DNA from: Apostichopus japonicus
Lineage: Eukaryota; Echinodermata; Holothuroidea; Aspidochirotida; Stichopodidae
Direction: 5' to 3'
NCBI RefSeq assembly: GCF_037975245.1
Contig: NC_092564.1
Span: 17,004,984 to 17,068,983 of the forward strand
DNA length: 64,000 nucleotides
Shown: positions 44,645 through 56,720 of the stretch, one piece after another
Numbering within the stretch: position 1 is the first letter of the stretch
How the letters are laid out: each line of letters opens with the position of its first letter
Translations under genes and position numbers: made by a program
The notes under the pieces: model-generated
What the model saw: only the letters and a program-made list of their open reading frames with translations
The model's database searches: none
What the model was told of the DNA's origin: nothing

Positions 44645-47600
44645 ATATATGCTATAACAAATTAATTCATGCAATCAACTTGCCATTTTAATGATATTTT
44701 TGCAATGCTATAATAACCATTCTGCACCGTCCTCTTATATCATACTATAAAGTACTCTAACTGACAGTATGAACAGTTCCTCAGCCTTCATATGGTAGAA
44801 GCATGATATTTATACTGCTCCCAGCTAAATCCCTCTTTACTCTTGCACGCCAAACGTCCCACACAGACCCCCATCCCACACCTTCTTTATTCTCAACCAC
44901 TTTGTGTCCGATATTTTGCCAGTGCGATATATAGTGTTGATACAAGAAATATGAACGAAAAAACAAACTTAGATATTTGGTTTGATGAAAGAAAAAAAGA
45001 AAAGAGTTTTGCAGATATACGAAAATGTAGCTCCGCGTGGTACTTGGTCGCGTTTAGTTTATACGTATATCATTCCCGCATGTTCCCATATACTGATTCA
45101 CTGCAACCGTGTGCTTAATAAGCCCATTTAAGCAGGGCATGCATGGGTGGGGATGGTTGGGGATAGGTGAGGGGATGGGTGGGGATGGGTGGGAATAGGT
45201 GGGGAGGGGTGGGGACTGGTTTGCAAGGGTATCGAGGATGCCACAAAACAACTTTCTTCCGTTACATTAACCACCTTGACCCATTGAACGTGAAATACAT
45301 ACAGTGTTCGGTAATACACAGGCTAGTGACGTGAACAAGGATATCAAATGTGGAGATGGGGGGGGGGGGGATTTTAATTCCCCCTGACTGATTTATTTGG
45401 GGTCATGAACCTTTATGGAAGTGCCAGAGGAGGATCCAAGATTAAGGAGGGGGAGTGACCCTCGGGGTCTATAGAAGCCGATTCCCATGTAGGGGATATG
45501 TGGGAGTGGGGGGCGGTCCTCGCCCAGAAAAAAAATCAAATGTTTAGACGTTAATTGGTGCATTCTGAGCGGCCATAATTAGACTATCAATTCAGTCTAA
45601 ATTTAAATGCAATCAATAACACTAACCGATAAGTTATAGTGACCTCAAAATGATATCTCTGTTTCACTTTCCTAAACACACTTGGTCTGATGAATATTAA
45701 CAATTTTGCTATCAGTCCAAAACGTTAACTATGGATTACTTTTATATTGTTTATGATGACCCCTCTTGCAACACCTCATATAATGTTATATTCCCACTGA
45801 GGCATAGACTCCTGATAACATAACATTGCCCATCGTGCGGTGTGCATCGCCCTTCAAAATGGTGCCCCAGTTGCCCCTCATGCCCATCAAGCGGTGCGCT
45901 TCCCCCTTCAAAATAGTGCCCCAGTTCCCCTCCCTCTCCCCCTGTCCTCAATCCTCTTTCCGGTTAAGCATATGAATACACTGATCAAAAACGTTTACTC
46001 ATTGAGGTAGTTTCGTCCTGAAGTAATCCGCAATTTGACATCAAACCAGATGTCCGTTTTCTGATAGGTGGCAGCAAACAACCGTCGTGTAAGTTGCACG
46101 TTTACGGCAGGTGGCGCTTGATATACATGGATTAAGATCACTTATCGATGCTAAATTGTACATGGAGTTCACATATGCACATTGAATACCCCCCGGGCCA
46201 ACACTTTGGCGCCCTTGTAAAACTATCAATGTGTTTTAAATGTTTTACCCGTGTCTCTTAACTCGCCATTAGTTGCGTTAAAAGTGCACGATTTGCATAT
46301 ATTTAGTGATAATTAAGTTTTTACCATTGCAATGATATCTGTAGTATCGCTGGTAGCTATTCAATAAGCAAAGCTCATTAAAATCTGCGCTTCTCCTGAC
46401 AAGAGAGTTGTATTTGAAAATCGATGGTTTCCTTCGCCTTTGGACAAATACGTTTCCCTGCTCGGTAATACTATATGGCTATACCTACAACATAAGATAT
46501 AACCGATCAAGTTTAATATGTCGCGGGCCCCTATTATACACAATTTGGGTTTCCGTTAAAAAGTAAAGAAAAAAAGTAGTTGTCCTAGATGTGCATATTC
46601 GCCGTATTAGTATTTTGTTCAAATTCTTGTTTTCATTTTCCAATGGTTCCTATAACTTACATGAGTACGTTACATATAGAGTCACTCATTTTCATGAAAG
46701 ATAAATAAAGTTAATGGAGATATGGAAAGCAAAATGGAAACATGTCAAAACAAAACAAAACCCGAAGGCTTTATTTAATTAAAAAGGAACTTAATCCAAA
46801 TGCCTGTATGAGTTGGTGCAACAGCTCTCTCTATATATATTATATACGTTAAATACTATATAGATGCGTGTTACAGAAAAAAAGCGACCGCAAAAAAAAA
46901 ATGGAAGGCCTACTAAGTTTGTCGAGCATCTTGCATCATTGTAAAAGTCAATTTATAGAAATTAAAATGAAAGAAATACAGAGTTTAATTGATTTCATTT
47001 ATTATTTTATTTTTAGGTTATTATATTATTTTCGACTTTTCAATTTCTTCCCATTTTATTTATTTATTTATGTTTTTTTTTTTAACTTTTGAGAAAGTTG
47101 GGAATATGAATTTTATATCATCTTATGTCCATTTTCAAAGTCTCATAAGTTAGTTTCTAATGAGATATTTGTAATAGACTAATTTTAAATTGATTATTGA
47201 TTATTGCTAACTTTCAAATTCCGCGGTGTGTCTTCAAGTTGATTTCATAGTCAGGCTTAAAGGTGCAGCCTCGTTCCGAAAAGCTGACCCCAGAAAGAGA
47301 GAATAACGAAGGGAGCGAGAGACACTATAAGATATTTTTGCAGTATTTGTATTCTTCGGTATTTGTATTTGTATTTGTTTTCTTCGGTATTTGTATTTCG
47401 GTATTTGTATTTCGGTATTTGTATTTCGGTATTTGTATTCTTCGACCCTGTCTCTCTAACCTTCTCTACCTATCCATATATATTTTTTTCTATCCACCTA
47501 TCCCTATAACGGGATGAGGAACTTACTTTAAGCTGATGATAAAATTCAAAGCCGCATACATTGCATGCATGTGTAAATGACTGTAAATTACTAGTCAATT

Positions 47601-48149
47601 GGGACAATTTAAATATGATGCTAATACCACTCGATACTCCCATATCATGCTTCAAAGCGCTCGTACTGATAGTACAAATAGTTCCTACCCTTTTGCTGAT
47701 AGAAACAGGATATTCATTCTGTTCATACTGTCAATGTGAGTGCATAATTGAAGCAGGACATCGGAAAGTAAAGTATGAAAAAACAAATTGTCCCAACTGG
47801 GTGAAATTATACTACTAACAGGACACGTCATAGAACATTGTGATTCATCGTACAACAAAGTGGAACCAACGTTCGCAATATATAGTCCTATATCGGCGTG
47901 CGAAAAGACGTGTAGTAGGAAGGGGTGATGGAATGCCCCCTCCCTCACTTCCCATCTTCAGTCGGGAGAAACGGTTCAGTCAGGGGATTGTTACTCACGC
48001 AGCCTGGAGAGTATTAGACCAGTCCTCGAGTTGTCTTGCCTCCCCCCTGCCCCCAACCTTTCGACTTTGAACCTCACATGGAACAGTATTTATATGCAGA
48101 AACTTTCGTTTAAAGTAACTTAAACACTTACTTTGTATAAGACAGAGAA

Positions 48150-48150
<1 letters not shown>
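44645..48150. other. Intergenic stretch between IGBP1 and the homeobox gene
   Basis: No exon recognised. Contains GGTGGGGATG repeats (45145-45220), a TIR-like scrap CAGAGGAGGATCCAAG at about 45424, and the 14-bp repeat at 47342-47445. Confidence 0.55.
47342..47445. repeat. 14-bp tandem repeat GGTATTTGTATTTC
   Basis: Several direct copies, with a 6-bp TATTTG substructure and a TCTTCG variant. Confidence 0.9.

Positions 48151-48153
<3 letters not shown>

Positions 48154-48187
<34 letters not shown>
48154..48187. repeat. (AT)n microsatellite
   Basis: Pure alternating AT, about 0.8 kb before the homeobox gene start codon. Confidence 0.95.
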
Positions 48188-48189
<2 letters not shown>

Positions 48190-48549
48190 ATACTAATCTT
48201 TTCATACCTGCATGCGGAAATGATTGTCGTTTAGACTGGTTACTCTAATTGGTGTCCACATGTCACTAGTTACGATACCTATTGACTAATGTACTACAAA
48301 CTATGTTTTATACAACATTAAAAACCAAGTATCATTAACCCAAACATAACGTTATCGCAACTTTAAGGTGATGGATCGGAGTTAATTCTTAGAGTAAATA
48401 CTCCAAAAGCTGTTTCACACGAGAGGAGATTGGGAGCATCGCTTCTTAATTCCTTGCCAAAGGGTTCTCCTATCGATTTTTATTCACAAATTTCTAGCTT
48501 CATTGTAGCGTGTAGCTTATGGACTATCAAAAAGCCAGGTCGATTCACT

Positions 48550-48562
48550 CTGCGCAGGCGCG
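48550..48562. promoter_or_regulatory. NRF1-like site in upstream region of the homeobox gene
   Basis: CTGCGCAGGCGCG matches the NRF1 consensus TGCGCANGCGC. It lies about 430 bp before the ATG, a plausible promoter position. No TATA box was seen. Confidence 0.35.
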
Positions 48563-48984
48563 TTGGCTTGGCTCACTTTATTAGCCCGTGTGCAATTTTT
48601 AAAAGAGTGTGGTAGGCAGTAACAGGTGCCAATATGCAATCTGAAATTTCCTGACAAGTTTTTATGGGGATACCTCTGCAGGAAACCTGAGCAAAATATC
48701 GTCCTTAAAAGAGCAAACAAGAACGATCCAAGCTTTTTTTTCAGTCTTTAAAGTTAAACGTTTTCTAAAGTTCGAAGCTGTTTCCTTCTTCTTATTTCTA
48801 ATTATAAGCTTCGTGAATTTTATCTAAACGTCGATTAAAAAGCTGAATTATGTGAGGATTATTTTGTTCACGGGAATCAACTTTTATCAGCAAAAGTAAC
48901 TCACAGAATAAGATAAAAAGAAAAAAGTTCGTTTTAAAAAATACGTGATAAATTGCATTTTTTTTGCTGTGTTCTTTCTTAAAA

Positions 48985-49564
48985 ATGGATAAATCTACCC
49001 AACGAGGGACTGATCAAACGGAATCATTAGCAGAAGGATCATCCATGGGAGTAATGGATCCGCGATCCCGGTCAGAGATAAATGCACAGTTGGGATCAAC
49101 TCATTTCATTGATCCATCAAAAGTGTCGTCAGATTACGATTTACCGGATTCTCCATCTTCTGACGGTAGCTCTCCGATATCCTCACCCGACGAGCCCGGC
49201 TATAAAAATAACTCTTTCTCCATCCAGAACATATTAGGCGAAGGATCCAAGTCGCATCTCACTTCTACAATTTTCGAACAAACTTCGGACAATGTCGACT
49301 TTAACAATAATCACAAGAGCAGTTTAAACTCGGTGAGACACTCGGCAGAAACTTTGAAACAGGTTCGGAACGATATGGCAGCCATTTTAAAACCAACTGC
49401 GATTCGAGAATCCGCAGGAATTCCTATCGCCGACAGTCATTGGTTAGTACCACCCGGGTTCACTCAAATTCAGCCGTCTTCACCCCTCACACCACCCAAT
49501 GTGGCCCACGCATGGTCCCCCTGGTGCTCAAGCCCCTTCGGATTGCCACGCCCACTTGTTCAAG
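48985..49564 (+). CDS. Msxlx-like homeobox gene, exon 1
   Basis: The first ATG in the frame (context AAAAATGG) opens 193 codons plus one base, ending CAAG|GTAAGA in phase 1. The protein is Ser/Pro/Asp-rich and probably disordered (DSPSSDGSSPISSPDEPG). At residues about 78-85 it has SFSIQNIL, a match to the eh1 motif F-x-I-x-x-I-L that recruits Groucho/TLE co-repressors in NK- and Msx-type homeobox proteins. A Trp/Pro-rich segment (HWLVPPGFTQIQPSSPLTPP, then WSPWCSSPFGLP) precedes the donor. This exon therefore suggests a nuclear transcriptional repressor. It is linked to the homeodomain exon by phase and strand, not by a transcript. Confidence 0.8.
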
Positions 49565-51487
49565 GTAAGAAGTCCAACTCTATTAAGTTATCTTGTCATG
49601 GTATATGGATTCATGGTATATTGATTTATTGTATTGTTGTGCTTGTGTGCTTTGTCGGTAGTGGGAGAAGATCATGTGGATGGGGTGGGCTAGGGGTAGG
49701 GGGGGGGGGTCTAAGACTCTAAGGACATTTGCTCTATCCGCTTCATTCATAGGGACCGTATACTACGGTTTGAAACAGAGTAAATAAAATTAAAAATCTG
49801 ACAATACATACAAGTGTATCGCCCATTAATTTTGAACCATGTTTGCTTTATGGAAAGTTTCAAGAAAAGTTCACTTCTGAAAATTCCGTAATTAAACAAA
49901 TCATGTGTGTGCGGAAGTAAGCATCGAAAAATTGAAAGTAGTTAAAATAAGCCTAATAAAAATGGAATTCTGTTTTTCTTTTTAATCGATCAAATTTTAT
50001 TACTTATTCGAGATATCCCATCAAGTTTGTTATATGTTTATATACTTCATTTGATGAAATGCAATTAAACAAAACAAATGATAATAAATAATAAGTGTAT
50101 TGGAAAAAGCCCCTCCGCCCCGCCACCCTCCACTTTGTAAGCGTAATTTGACAGAATAACAATATGACACCGCTTAAATTAGATTTCAAAAACAAAATCG
50201 AAATATTTAGCGAAATGACAGATATTTCTGTTATATCCCAAATTTTCGATATTGCCCCTAACACATTAAAATAAAATAAAAACCGAGTCAGAATCTTCTC
50301 TGTGATGGTTATTCGACGTTCCTCGCATATCCGTTTTTCGTTCCATTTTGGATGGCAAAACACTTTAATTTCAGATAAAAACGACAAAGATATAAGTCAT
50401 TCCTTTCGATAAAGTGACTGTTTGGATAAGTTGCGTCGTCTCATTCCCTTCTTCTCTCACAATATGTAAATTTAATTAATAAATGGGTTATCGTAATTCA
50501 GCATTAATTTCATTGCAAAAGTTACAACTAAATATAGATGTCTGATATTAATTTTGTTTTCAAAATTTGTTGATCAGTGATCACTTTCCACATTAAATTA
50601 TATCTTCGGGTTTTCTTTTATTTCTGTTCATAAACTAATTAAGTTTATTTACTTCTTTTTTATGGAGAGCTATAATTTACATGTCCTTTTATATAATATA
50701 CATTCAAATAAGAGCGTTTTGTTCCCCCCCTTTGAACCAAAAGCCCAAATTTTACAACCTCCCATAAACATGAAGTATCCCAATATCTTCTCTCATCATC
50801 TTTAAGATTATTGAAGAGGATGTAAGATAGCCGGGAGGTTATTGTAGATGATGTCTTCAAAGAAGAAAACATAATTCAAGTAATTTGCTTCGTTTTATTG
50901 ATTAACCCTTTTACTCTTGCTCGGATTTTGATCGCCTTTAGTTCTCTTAGGTTATTTATGAACTTTTAATTCATTGCACTTTCGGTAATAATACAACAAA
51001 AAGAAATAAGAAAAAAAGAAGAAGCCAAGACAGAAATTAGAAATGTACGGTTCAAAAGAAATTTCAAACCACGTAAGCGAAATTCAAGGGCGTAGGAACC
51101 GGGGGGAAAAATTTGGAGGGGCGGAAGTATCATTCCGCCCCCCCCCCCGCTCCGCAAGTCAGAAAACCCCTTTTTCATTTCCAAATGAGAAAAAAATCTC
51201 ATTTGGAGCACCAAATTGCATCTAAGGCCAGGTGAAAATACAAAATTAAGTTTACAAAAAGGAGTGGGTGTTGAAGTGTGCTATATTGCACCAAATTGCA
51301 TCTGAGGCCACCTGGAAATGCAAAAAATTCCAAAGGGGAGGGGACACCCCCTCCCCTTGGACCCCTCCCCCAGGCCGGCCATCAGTCTTCAGCCCCCCAC
51401 TCAAAAGTACCTTCCTACGCCACTGGCGAAATTTATTCTTTAACTCATAGTTGGAGATAAGGGGCATTCACTTTCCCCTATTTACAG
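49565..51487 (+). other. Homeobox gene intron 1
   Basis: 1.9 kb. Contains the 341-bp hAT-like MITE (51085-51425). Its right end is 62 bp before exon 2. Otherwise AT-rich with no recognisable gene. Confidence 0.65.
51085..51425. mobile_element. hAT-like MITE (341 bp) with perfect 8-bp target duplication
   Basis: Left end CAAGGGCGTAGGAACCGG, right end TTCCTACGCCACTG (inverted CAGTGGCGTAGGAA). GCGAAATT flanks both sides (51077-51084 and 51426-51433). On the minus strand it reads GGGGGAGGGGTCCAAGGGGA, then CCCTCCCCTTTGGAATTTTT and CAGATGCAATTTGGTGCA. That is the same order as the 138-bp unit at 27-30 kb, but present once. Confidence 0.9.
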
Positions 51488-51754
51488 CCCCTCCCCCCTG
51501 CCTCCGCATGAGCCGACTGCCTTACCCAAACTACCCGAGCCCACCCAAAACCTCACGTGTCAAGGATTTGAGTATGAATCAGTTATTGTCCCATGATATG
51601 CTATATGGAAACACTTCAAATGCTCACCTTTATGGTCAAAGTGCTGTAGAATCATTAACGTCCCTCCCTCCCCAACTCCCACCCCAGCCCCATAGTGGGG
51701 AATTCTCTACGAGACCTGGATCATTTACATTTTGCAGCAATATTGACGATTATA
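51488..51754 (+). CDS. Msxlx-like homeobox gene, exon 2
   Basis: Acceptor ATTTACAG at 51480-51487. Phase 1 entry completes an Ala codon, then PPPCLRMSRLPYPNYPSP, a Ser/Leu/Gln-rich middle and FTFCSNIDDY. The donor that keeps phase with exon 3 is ATA|GTAAAG (51755). A better-looking GTATGT at 51760 would give the wrong phase. The 5' splice site is therefore chosen by frame, and a skipped small exon cannot be ruled out. No recognisable domain. Confidence 0.65.
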
Positions 51755-53003
51755 GTAAAGTATGTACAATACTTAAGTGTTGAATGTTTCCTTTGTAATT
51801 GAGGTGGGGAGGTGACCGGGGTGGGGTGGTGGAGGAGGGGGGTGGGGTGTAGTACTGATGACAATCGGCAAAATGTTTCTTAACTTCTTTAACTTCCCTA
51901 TTCTGGACCATTTTGCCAGAGGTTTGATAATTTTATTTGGCCCCAACTTTTGAGGAAAGGAACATGATTATCTGTTTTCAGCAGAATTGTGATTTAGTAA
52001 TTCCGCTTAGGTATATAGATTCTATGTTTTTGGACAGTTGTAAAAATATAATAAAACAGACCTGTATCCGGGTATGAATCATAGTGTACATGTTGTTGTA
52101 CGGGATAAGGGGGGGGGGTAACACATATAAGTATAAAACTATTCACAGACCTGCATACGGTTTCCTGCGAATTGCTGTCTTTTATTTCTCCACCCCCCCC
52201 CCACCCTTTCCCTTTTTTTCGTGTCCACGTTACACACGTAACACATTATCTATATGTTTGGCCAAAAATTCACTTAATATATATTACCTTTATTTTCTAT
52301 ATATATATTTAAAGCTTTCTACCCTAACAAAGTTGCCCTGTTTGGTGGAGTTTAATAATGAAGTCAATAATTCCACGATAACACATATAATGTCAAACTG
52401 AACTACAATGGAACCTATTACATCATTGAACGCCAAAATGGTCACAATTTGTACCCCCTAAACACCATATAGAACGACCCATGTACAACACAAAAAAAAA
52501 AAATATTACTGAGTTTTCATTGATTGATATGTTTCTATTCCTAATCACCTTGTTCTATTAAATTTCGTAATATCTCTTTACATGTTCAATTTCTAGTATT
52601 AACGTGGGGCATATGACCTAAAATTTGGTGGCGGAAAGATCCTCGAAATGCCTCTTTGATGTTTTTCTTTTAAAACTTGAATAAGGCCTTCTTGTTTACT
52701 TTTACTTTAGATACTTTTGATACTTTTTCTGTGTCTCAAAAACGAAGTTTCGTGTACTTGCTTTTATCCCAATACAGTTTACATTATACTGATTTATATT
52801 TGTTATAATATGTTAATTTCATTTAAACTTATGTATAAGTTTTGTCAGGAGCCGCAGTGGGGAAGAGAAGGGAAAGGGTGACGGCGGTGGGTGGGAAGGC
52901 GGGGGGGATTGGGGGGGGGTGGACTTGAGATAGCATGTATATATGATTGGAACCCATTCTACGCTAATCTGTTACCATTGTAATCTCCTTCGAAGTTCAG
53001 AAA

Positions 53004-53004
53004 A

Positions 53005-53054
<50 letters not shown>
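53004..53054. repeat. (AT)n microsatellite
   Basis: Alternating AT with one GT interruption. It is followed by ATAGCAAAGCAAGGCATAAA and the dispersed-repeat fragment at 53092. Confidence 0.93.
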
Positions 53055-53056
<2 letters not shown>

Positions 53057-53687
53057 CAAAGCAAGGCATAAAATATGAAGTCGATGCGGCTCAATGATGT
53101 CATGTTTAGACTTGTCCAAGTCGTTCAGCCTTGTGTGTGAATGAATATTCAACCTGTAATATTTGCCAAGGAACAAGAGTTCCTTAGCTGCTTGGAGAAG
53201 TTGTTCACCTAGGTTATAATCTGTATCAAATATATGGCGGTGGGTTTGTATCTCTTGTATTTCCAATTATACTTGCCAAGTCTAAACATGGCGTACAAAT
53301 CGGAAAAGAAAGGAAGGGGAGGGAGTTGAGGGAAGGAAGAGCATAAGTTTCTTTAAGAGATTTGTCCAACCATGGTTACCATACTCATCCGTTTCCTTAA
53401 CGGGAGTTGATGTTAGGGTAAAACAAACATAAATGATGCATTCGATCTAGTCAAATGTGATTCCCAAACAGTTTTAATTCATAAAGGTCAAGCACTCGGA
53501 AATTTCAATTTTTAAAGTGATTGAAAATGTCATTAATTATTTTTGAGCGAAAATGAAACCGAGTGAATTCGTTTATAACTCCACCCATCGTTCTCCCAAT
53601 ACCCTTCCTTGGCTGGACAAAAATAACCCCCTTTCACCATTTCTAGCGTGCATTATTTCAGTCCTCTACCTATTGCAATACATTTGT

Positions 53688-53925
53688 GGAGTGTTAGCTC
53701 AGTGGTTAACACCGGTGCCTTCCAATCATAAGGTCCCCGATTCGAGTCACTCCAAAATTAATGTATGTCGTCCAGTTACAGAGTTGTCGACAATTGACAA
53801 TTCATAATCATGGACGTTAAATACGAATCTACTAGAGACTGACTTCGGTCAGCTTGCGGCTTTGATAAGCCAATGAGGCTTCTTCGCGAGTTCCTGCTTG
53901 CAGGAGGATCTAAAATACATACATC
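53688..53925 (+). mobile_element. tRNA-derived SINE, copy 2
   Basis: Same structure and about 93% similar by eye to 1724-1960: GGAGTGTTAGCTCAGTGG head, acceptor CACTCC, body TCATAATCATGGACGTTAAA and tail CTAAAATACATACATCAT. The B box is altered to GATTCGAGTC. Confidence 0.85.
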
Positions 53926-55157
53926 ATAAGTTAATAGGCGTACATTTTTATAATATTTCAGTTTTACAAAAGTATGGCCATCATTTCAGTACGTATACCA
54001 TAAGACCCTCACCCATCAAAACTTTTTTAAGGTTAAAGAAATGGAACGTTCTTCGTTAATACTGTTGAAAGTTATACCGGTAGGTCCTATGTGTATTCAA
54101 GCATATGTGAATGTTATAATGTGGTATATACTGCGCAATGCATTATTCGCATGTTCATATGCGGTCAGTGTCTATAGTGCAAAAGCTCATTTAAAGTTGA
54201 CCATGTTAAGACCGTGTAAGGTTCGTTCAATTATATATCTTATCATCCTTCATTTGTACTAAATCAATAAAAGTCAATTTTCATTGTCTATTTCATAATC
54301 CGTTGTAAACAAGAGAGTGGTGGGTGGGGATTATCTTGTTAAAGTCCAGACGACAGTCTGAGCATGCGCAGAGTTAATTTTTTTTTACTGAGTAACAGGT
54401 TATTGATTGGCTGTATCAAATCTCTTTTATCGTCTGCCTTTGCTTATCGTTTTCAGGTGTCATACATCATTGTAACACTTCACTTGAGAGGCCGTAGCCC
54501 CTCATATTGTTGTCAAACAATGGAAATGTCTCCTCTAGATACACCGATGAAGAGCCCTGCCACAATCGATATGAGACAAGTATTGTTATTTGGCGATGAT
54601 TGTAACATGAAGGCACTTAAATCAACATAACAGGCTGTCAATACCCCGTTGAAGGGGGGTAGGCTAGCACCCCGTGTGTCACTTTCAAGGTAGCCCGCTG
54701 ATTGAAACACAGTATCTCCGTCCTTTCAAGCGCGCTGTGTTTCCGAGTTGCAAATTTAACGCCTGAAGAGTGTTATCCAAACAACAACACATTGTCATTC
54801 AAACGATTACTATGTTAGAGTGATAAACAAGGGATTAGTAAAGGGTTAAACATTGAAAATTCTCAGTTTCCAATCCCATTGTTACTTTTATATCGAATAA
54901 CGTCAATTTTGATATATAACCTTATATAGCCTATTTTTGTGTGTCGCACTATTATGCCTATAAAACTACCATACAAAACTAATTGATATAAACCTACACA
55001 TATATTGCACATCAAATGAAGTCGGCGTACCTTAATTTGCATTTAAAAACTCTGGGCGGAAGTTGTACTTACCATGTAAAAATAAGGCTAGACATTAATT
55101 CTCTTCGCAATGACGAGGTGATGGAATGTAAGCTTAATTTGAAAAGGATAGAGAGGG

Positions 55158-55159
<2 letters not shown>

Positions 55160-55240
<81 letters not shown>
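55160..55240. repeat. (AT)n microsatellite
   Basis: 80 bp of pure alternating AT. Confidence 0.96.
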
Positions 55241-55242
<2 letters not shown>

Positions 55243-56059
55243 CATTGCCGACAATGGTTAACCTTTCAGGCTAACGTATTCTACTCTAATTGTGGGTACG
55301 GTATATACCTTATCATTATAAACGAACTTTCCAAGTGAATTGATGCTAATTCGTAAATCCTTAATGTACACTCGAAATGTTACGTGGTTTACCTTAACTA
55401 ATGTAGCGCGATAATTTATGTTTGATGAACGGCCTTCCCTTGATGAATGCAACTGTCGAAACTACTCAAAGTTAGAAATTAAAAAAAAAAAAAACTGTCT
55501 ACCTCGGTTTAAAAGAACAAAATTATTTATTACTTTTTTGGTTTTCAAAATTATTATTTTGTTTGTACTGTTTTAGCCCGATAATTTGTGTGACATAACT
55601 TGAAAATACTTCATGCAAACAATAAGCAATAAGAGAAAAGAATAACATAGAAAACGAGATTACCAAAGCTGAAATTAGCGCGTCTTTGACATTTCGTTTT
55701 CGGATTTTTTTTTTTTTTTTTTGCCGGTGGAAGTAATTCGATTATTGGGTCAACCGAAGCGTTAAAATGACATGTACATAGTACAGACGGTAGCTGTTTG
55801 GTCCCATAACACGGTGTTTGTCTTCCCTTCATTAAGTATTTATAATATCAATACCGCATTCTTGGTGCGCGATGGTGCCTGAAAAACCCTTGAATGGGAA
55901 ATGTACTTAACTTAAAAATGGTATTTTGTTTATCGATAGAATCTACAAACCGTATGTCGATAAGATGTCATGAAATGTCGTGAAATGATGGAGAAAGAGT
56001 TAAGGAGTTCTCTACGTGCCAGCTATAGTATTATAATGAGATATGATCAATTCTCAACT

Positions 56060-56062
<3 letters not shown>

Positions 56063-56150
<88 letters not shown>
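56063..56150. repeat. (AT)n microsatellite
   Basis: About 88 bp of pure alternating AT, 0.37 kb before the homeodomain exon. Confidence 0.96.
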
Positions 56151-56153
<3 letters not shown>

Positions 56154-56521
56154 CGTGAGCCAATATGAATCTAAAATGACACAACATGAAGATTTAAATT
56201 AGCTTTCAGGAATCGGGATGAAGATGGAAATATGGTAGAACTAAACATGGAAGGATGGATGTTGGGACAGGGGGAGGGAGGTCGATGGGTGTTAGGAAGT
56301 TTAAAATCAAGAAATCTACCCGACTATGACATTATTGGACCTAGGCTGCAGTATATTTATTTTGTACACAGAGGGTGTGAATTAGAAGAGAGCAACACGC
56401 CATCATATCAATGGAGATTCGGGGTAGGGAGAAGATCGAGTTTGGTCGTGAATTGAAAATTAATACCCATTAATGCTTAAATAATGCTCATTAATTAATT
56501 CTACTCTCTTTTTATTGGCAG

Positions 56522-56720
56522 GACCTAAACCAGTCGGCCGTAGGCCAAGAAAACCCGGTGTCGATAGGAAACCCAGACAAGCCTACTCATCAAAACAACT
56601 CGAACGGCTGGAAGAGGAGTTTAAAGCCGATAAATATCTAAGCGTCAGTAAACGACTGGAATTAAGTTTAGCCCTCAATCTCACTGAGACGCAAATCAAG
56701 ACATGGTTCCAAAACAGAAG
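56522..56720 (+). CDS. Msxlx-like homeobox gene, homeodomain exon
   Basis: Acceptor TATTGGCAG, phase 1. Begins PKPVGRRPRKPGVDRKPRQ and encodes homeodomain residues 1-53: QLERLEEEF in helix 1, SKRLELSLALNL in helix 2 and ETQIKTWFQNRR in helix 3. Key positions are L16, F20, W48, F49, Q50, N51 and R53, so DNA binding of the TAAT class is expected. The exon ends after two bases of codon 53 with donor AG|GTAAAT (phase 2). The Arg-Lys-Pro-Arg-Gln-Ala-Tyr start and the Lys-Arg-Leu-Glu-Leu helix 2 recall Msxlx (NK-like/Msx-related, kept in ambulacrarians and amphioxus, lost in vertebrates). Alternatives are other NK-class genes (Not, Barx, Msx). Residues 54-60 and the C-terminus must be on a later exon, which I could not find by 64000. 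Confidence 0.9.

Larger units (their letters stand above)
51755..56521 (+). other. Homeobox gene intron 2
   Basis: 4.8 kb. Holds the SINE copy at 53688-53925, (AT)n tracts at 53004-53054, 55160-55240 and 56063-56150, and G-rich tracts at 51803-51850 and 52890-52922. No coding exon recognised inside. Confidence 0.6.

Noticed and set aside
45424..45530. Another hAT-like element starting CAGAGGAGGATCCAAG
   Set aside because: No matching right end or flanking duplication could be found.
50004..50387. 127-codon minus-strand frame in homeobox gene intron 1
   Set aside because: AT-rich composition with no domain or splice context. Length is within chance for this base composition.
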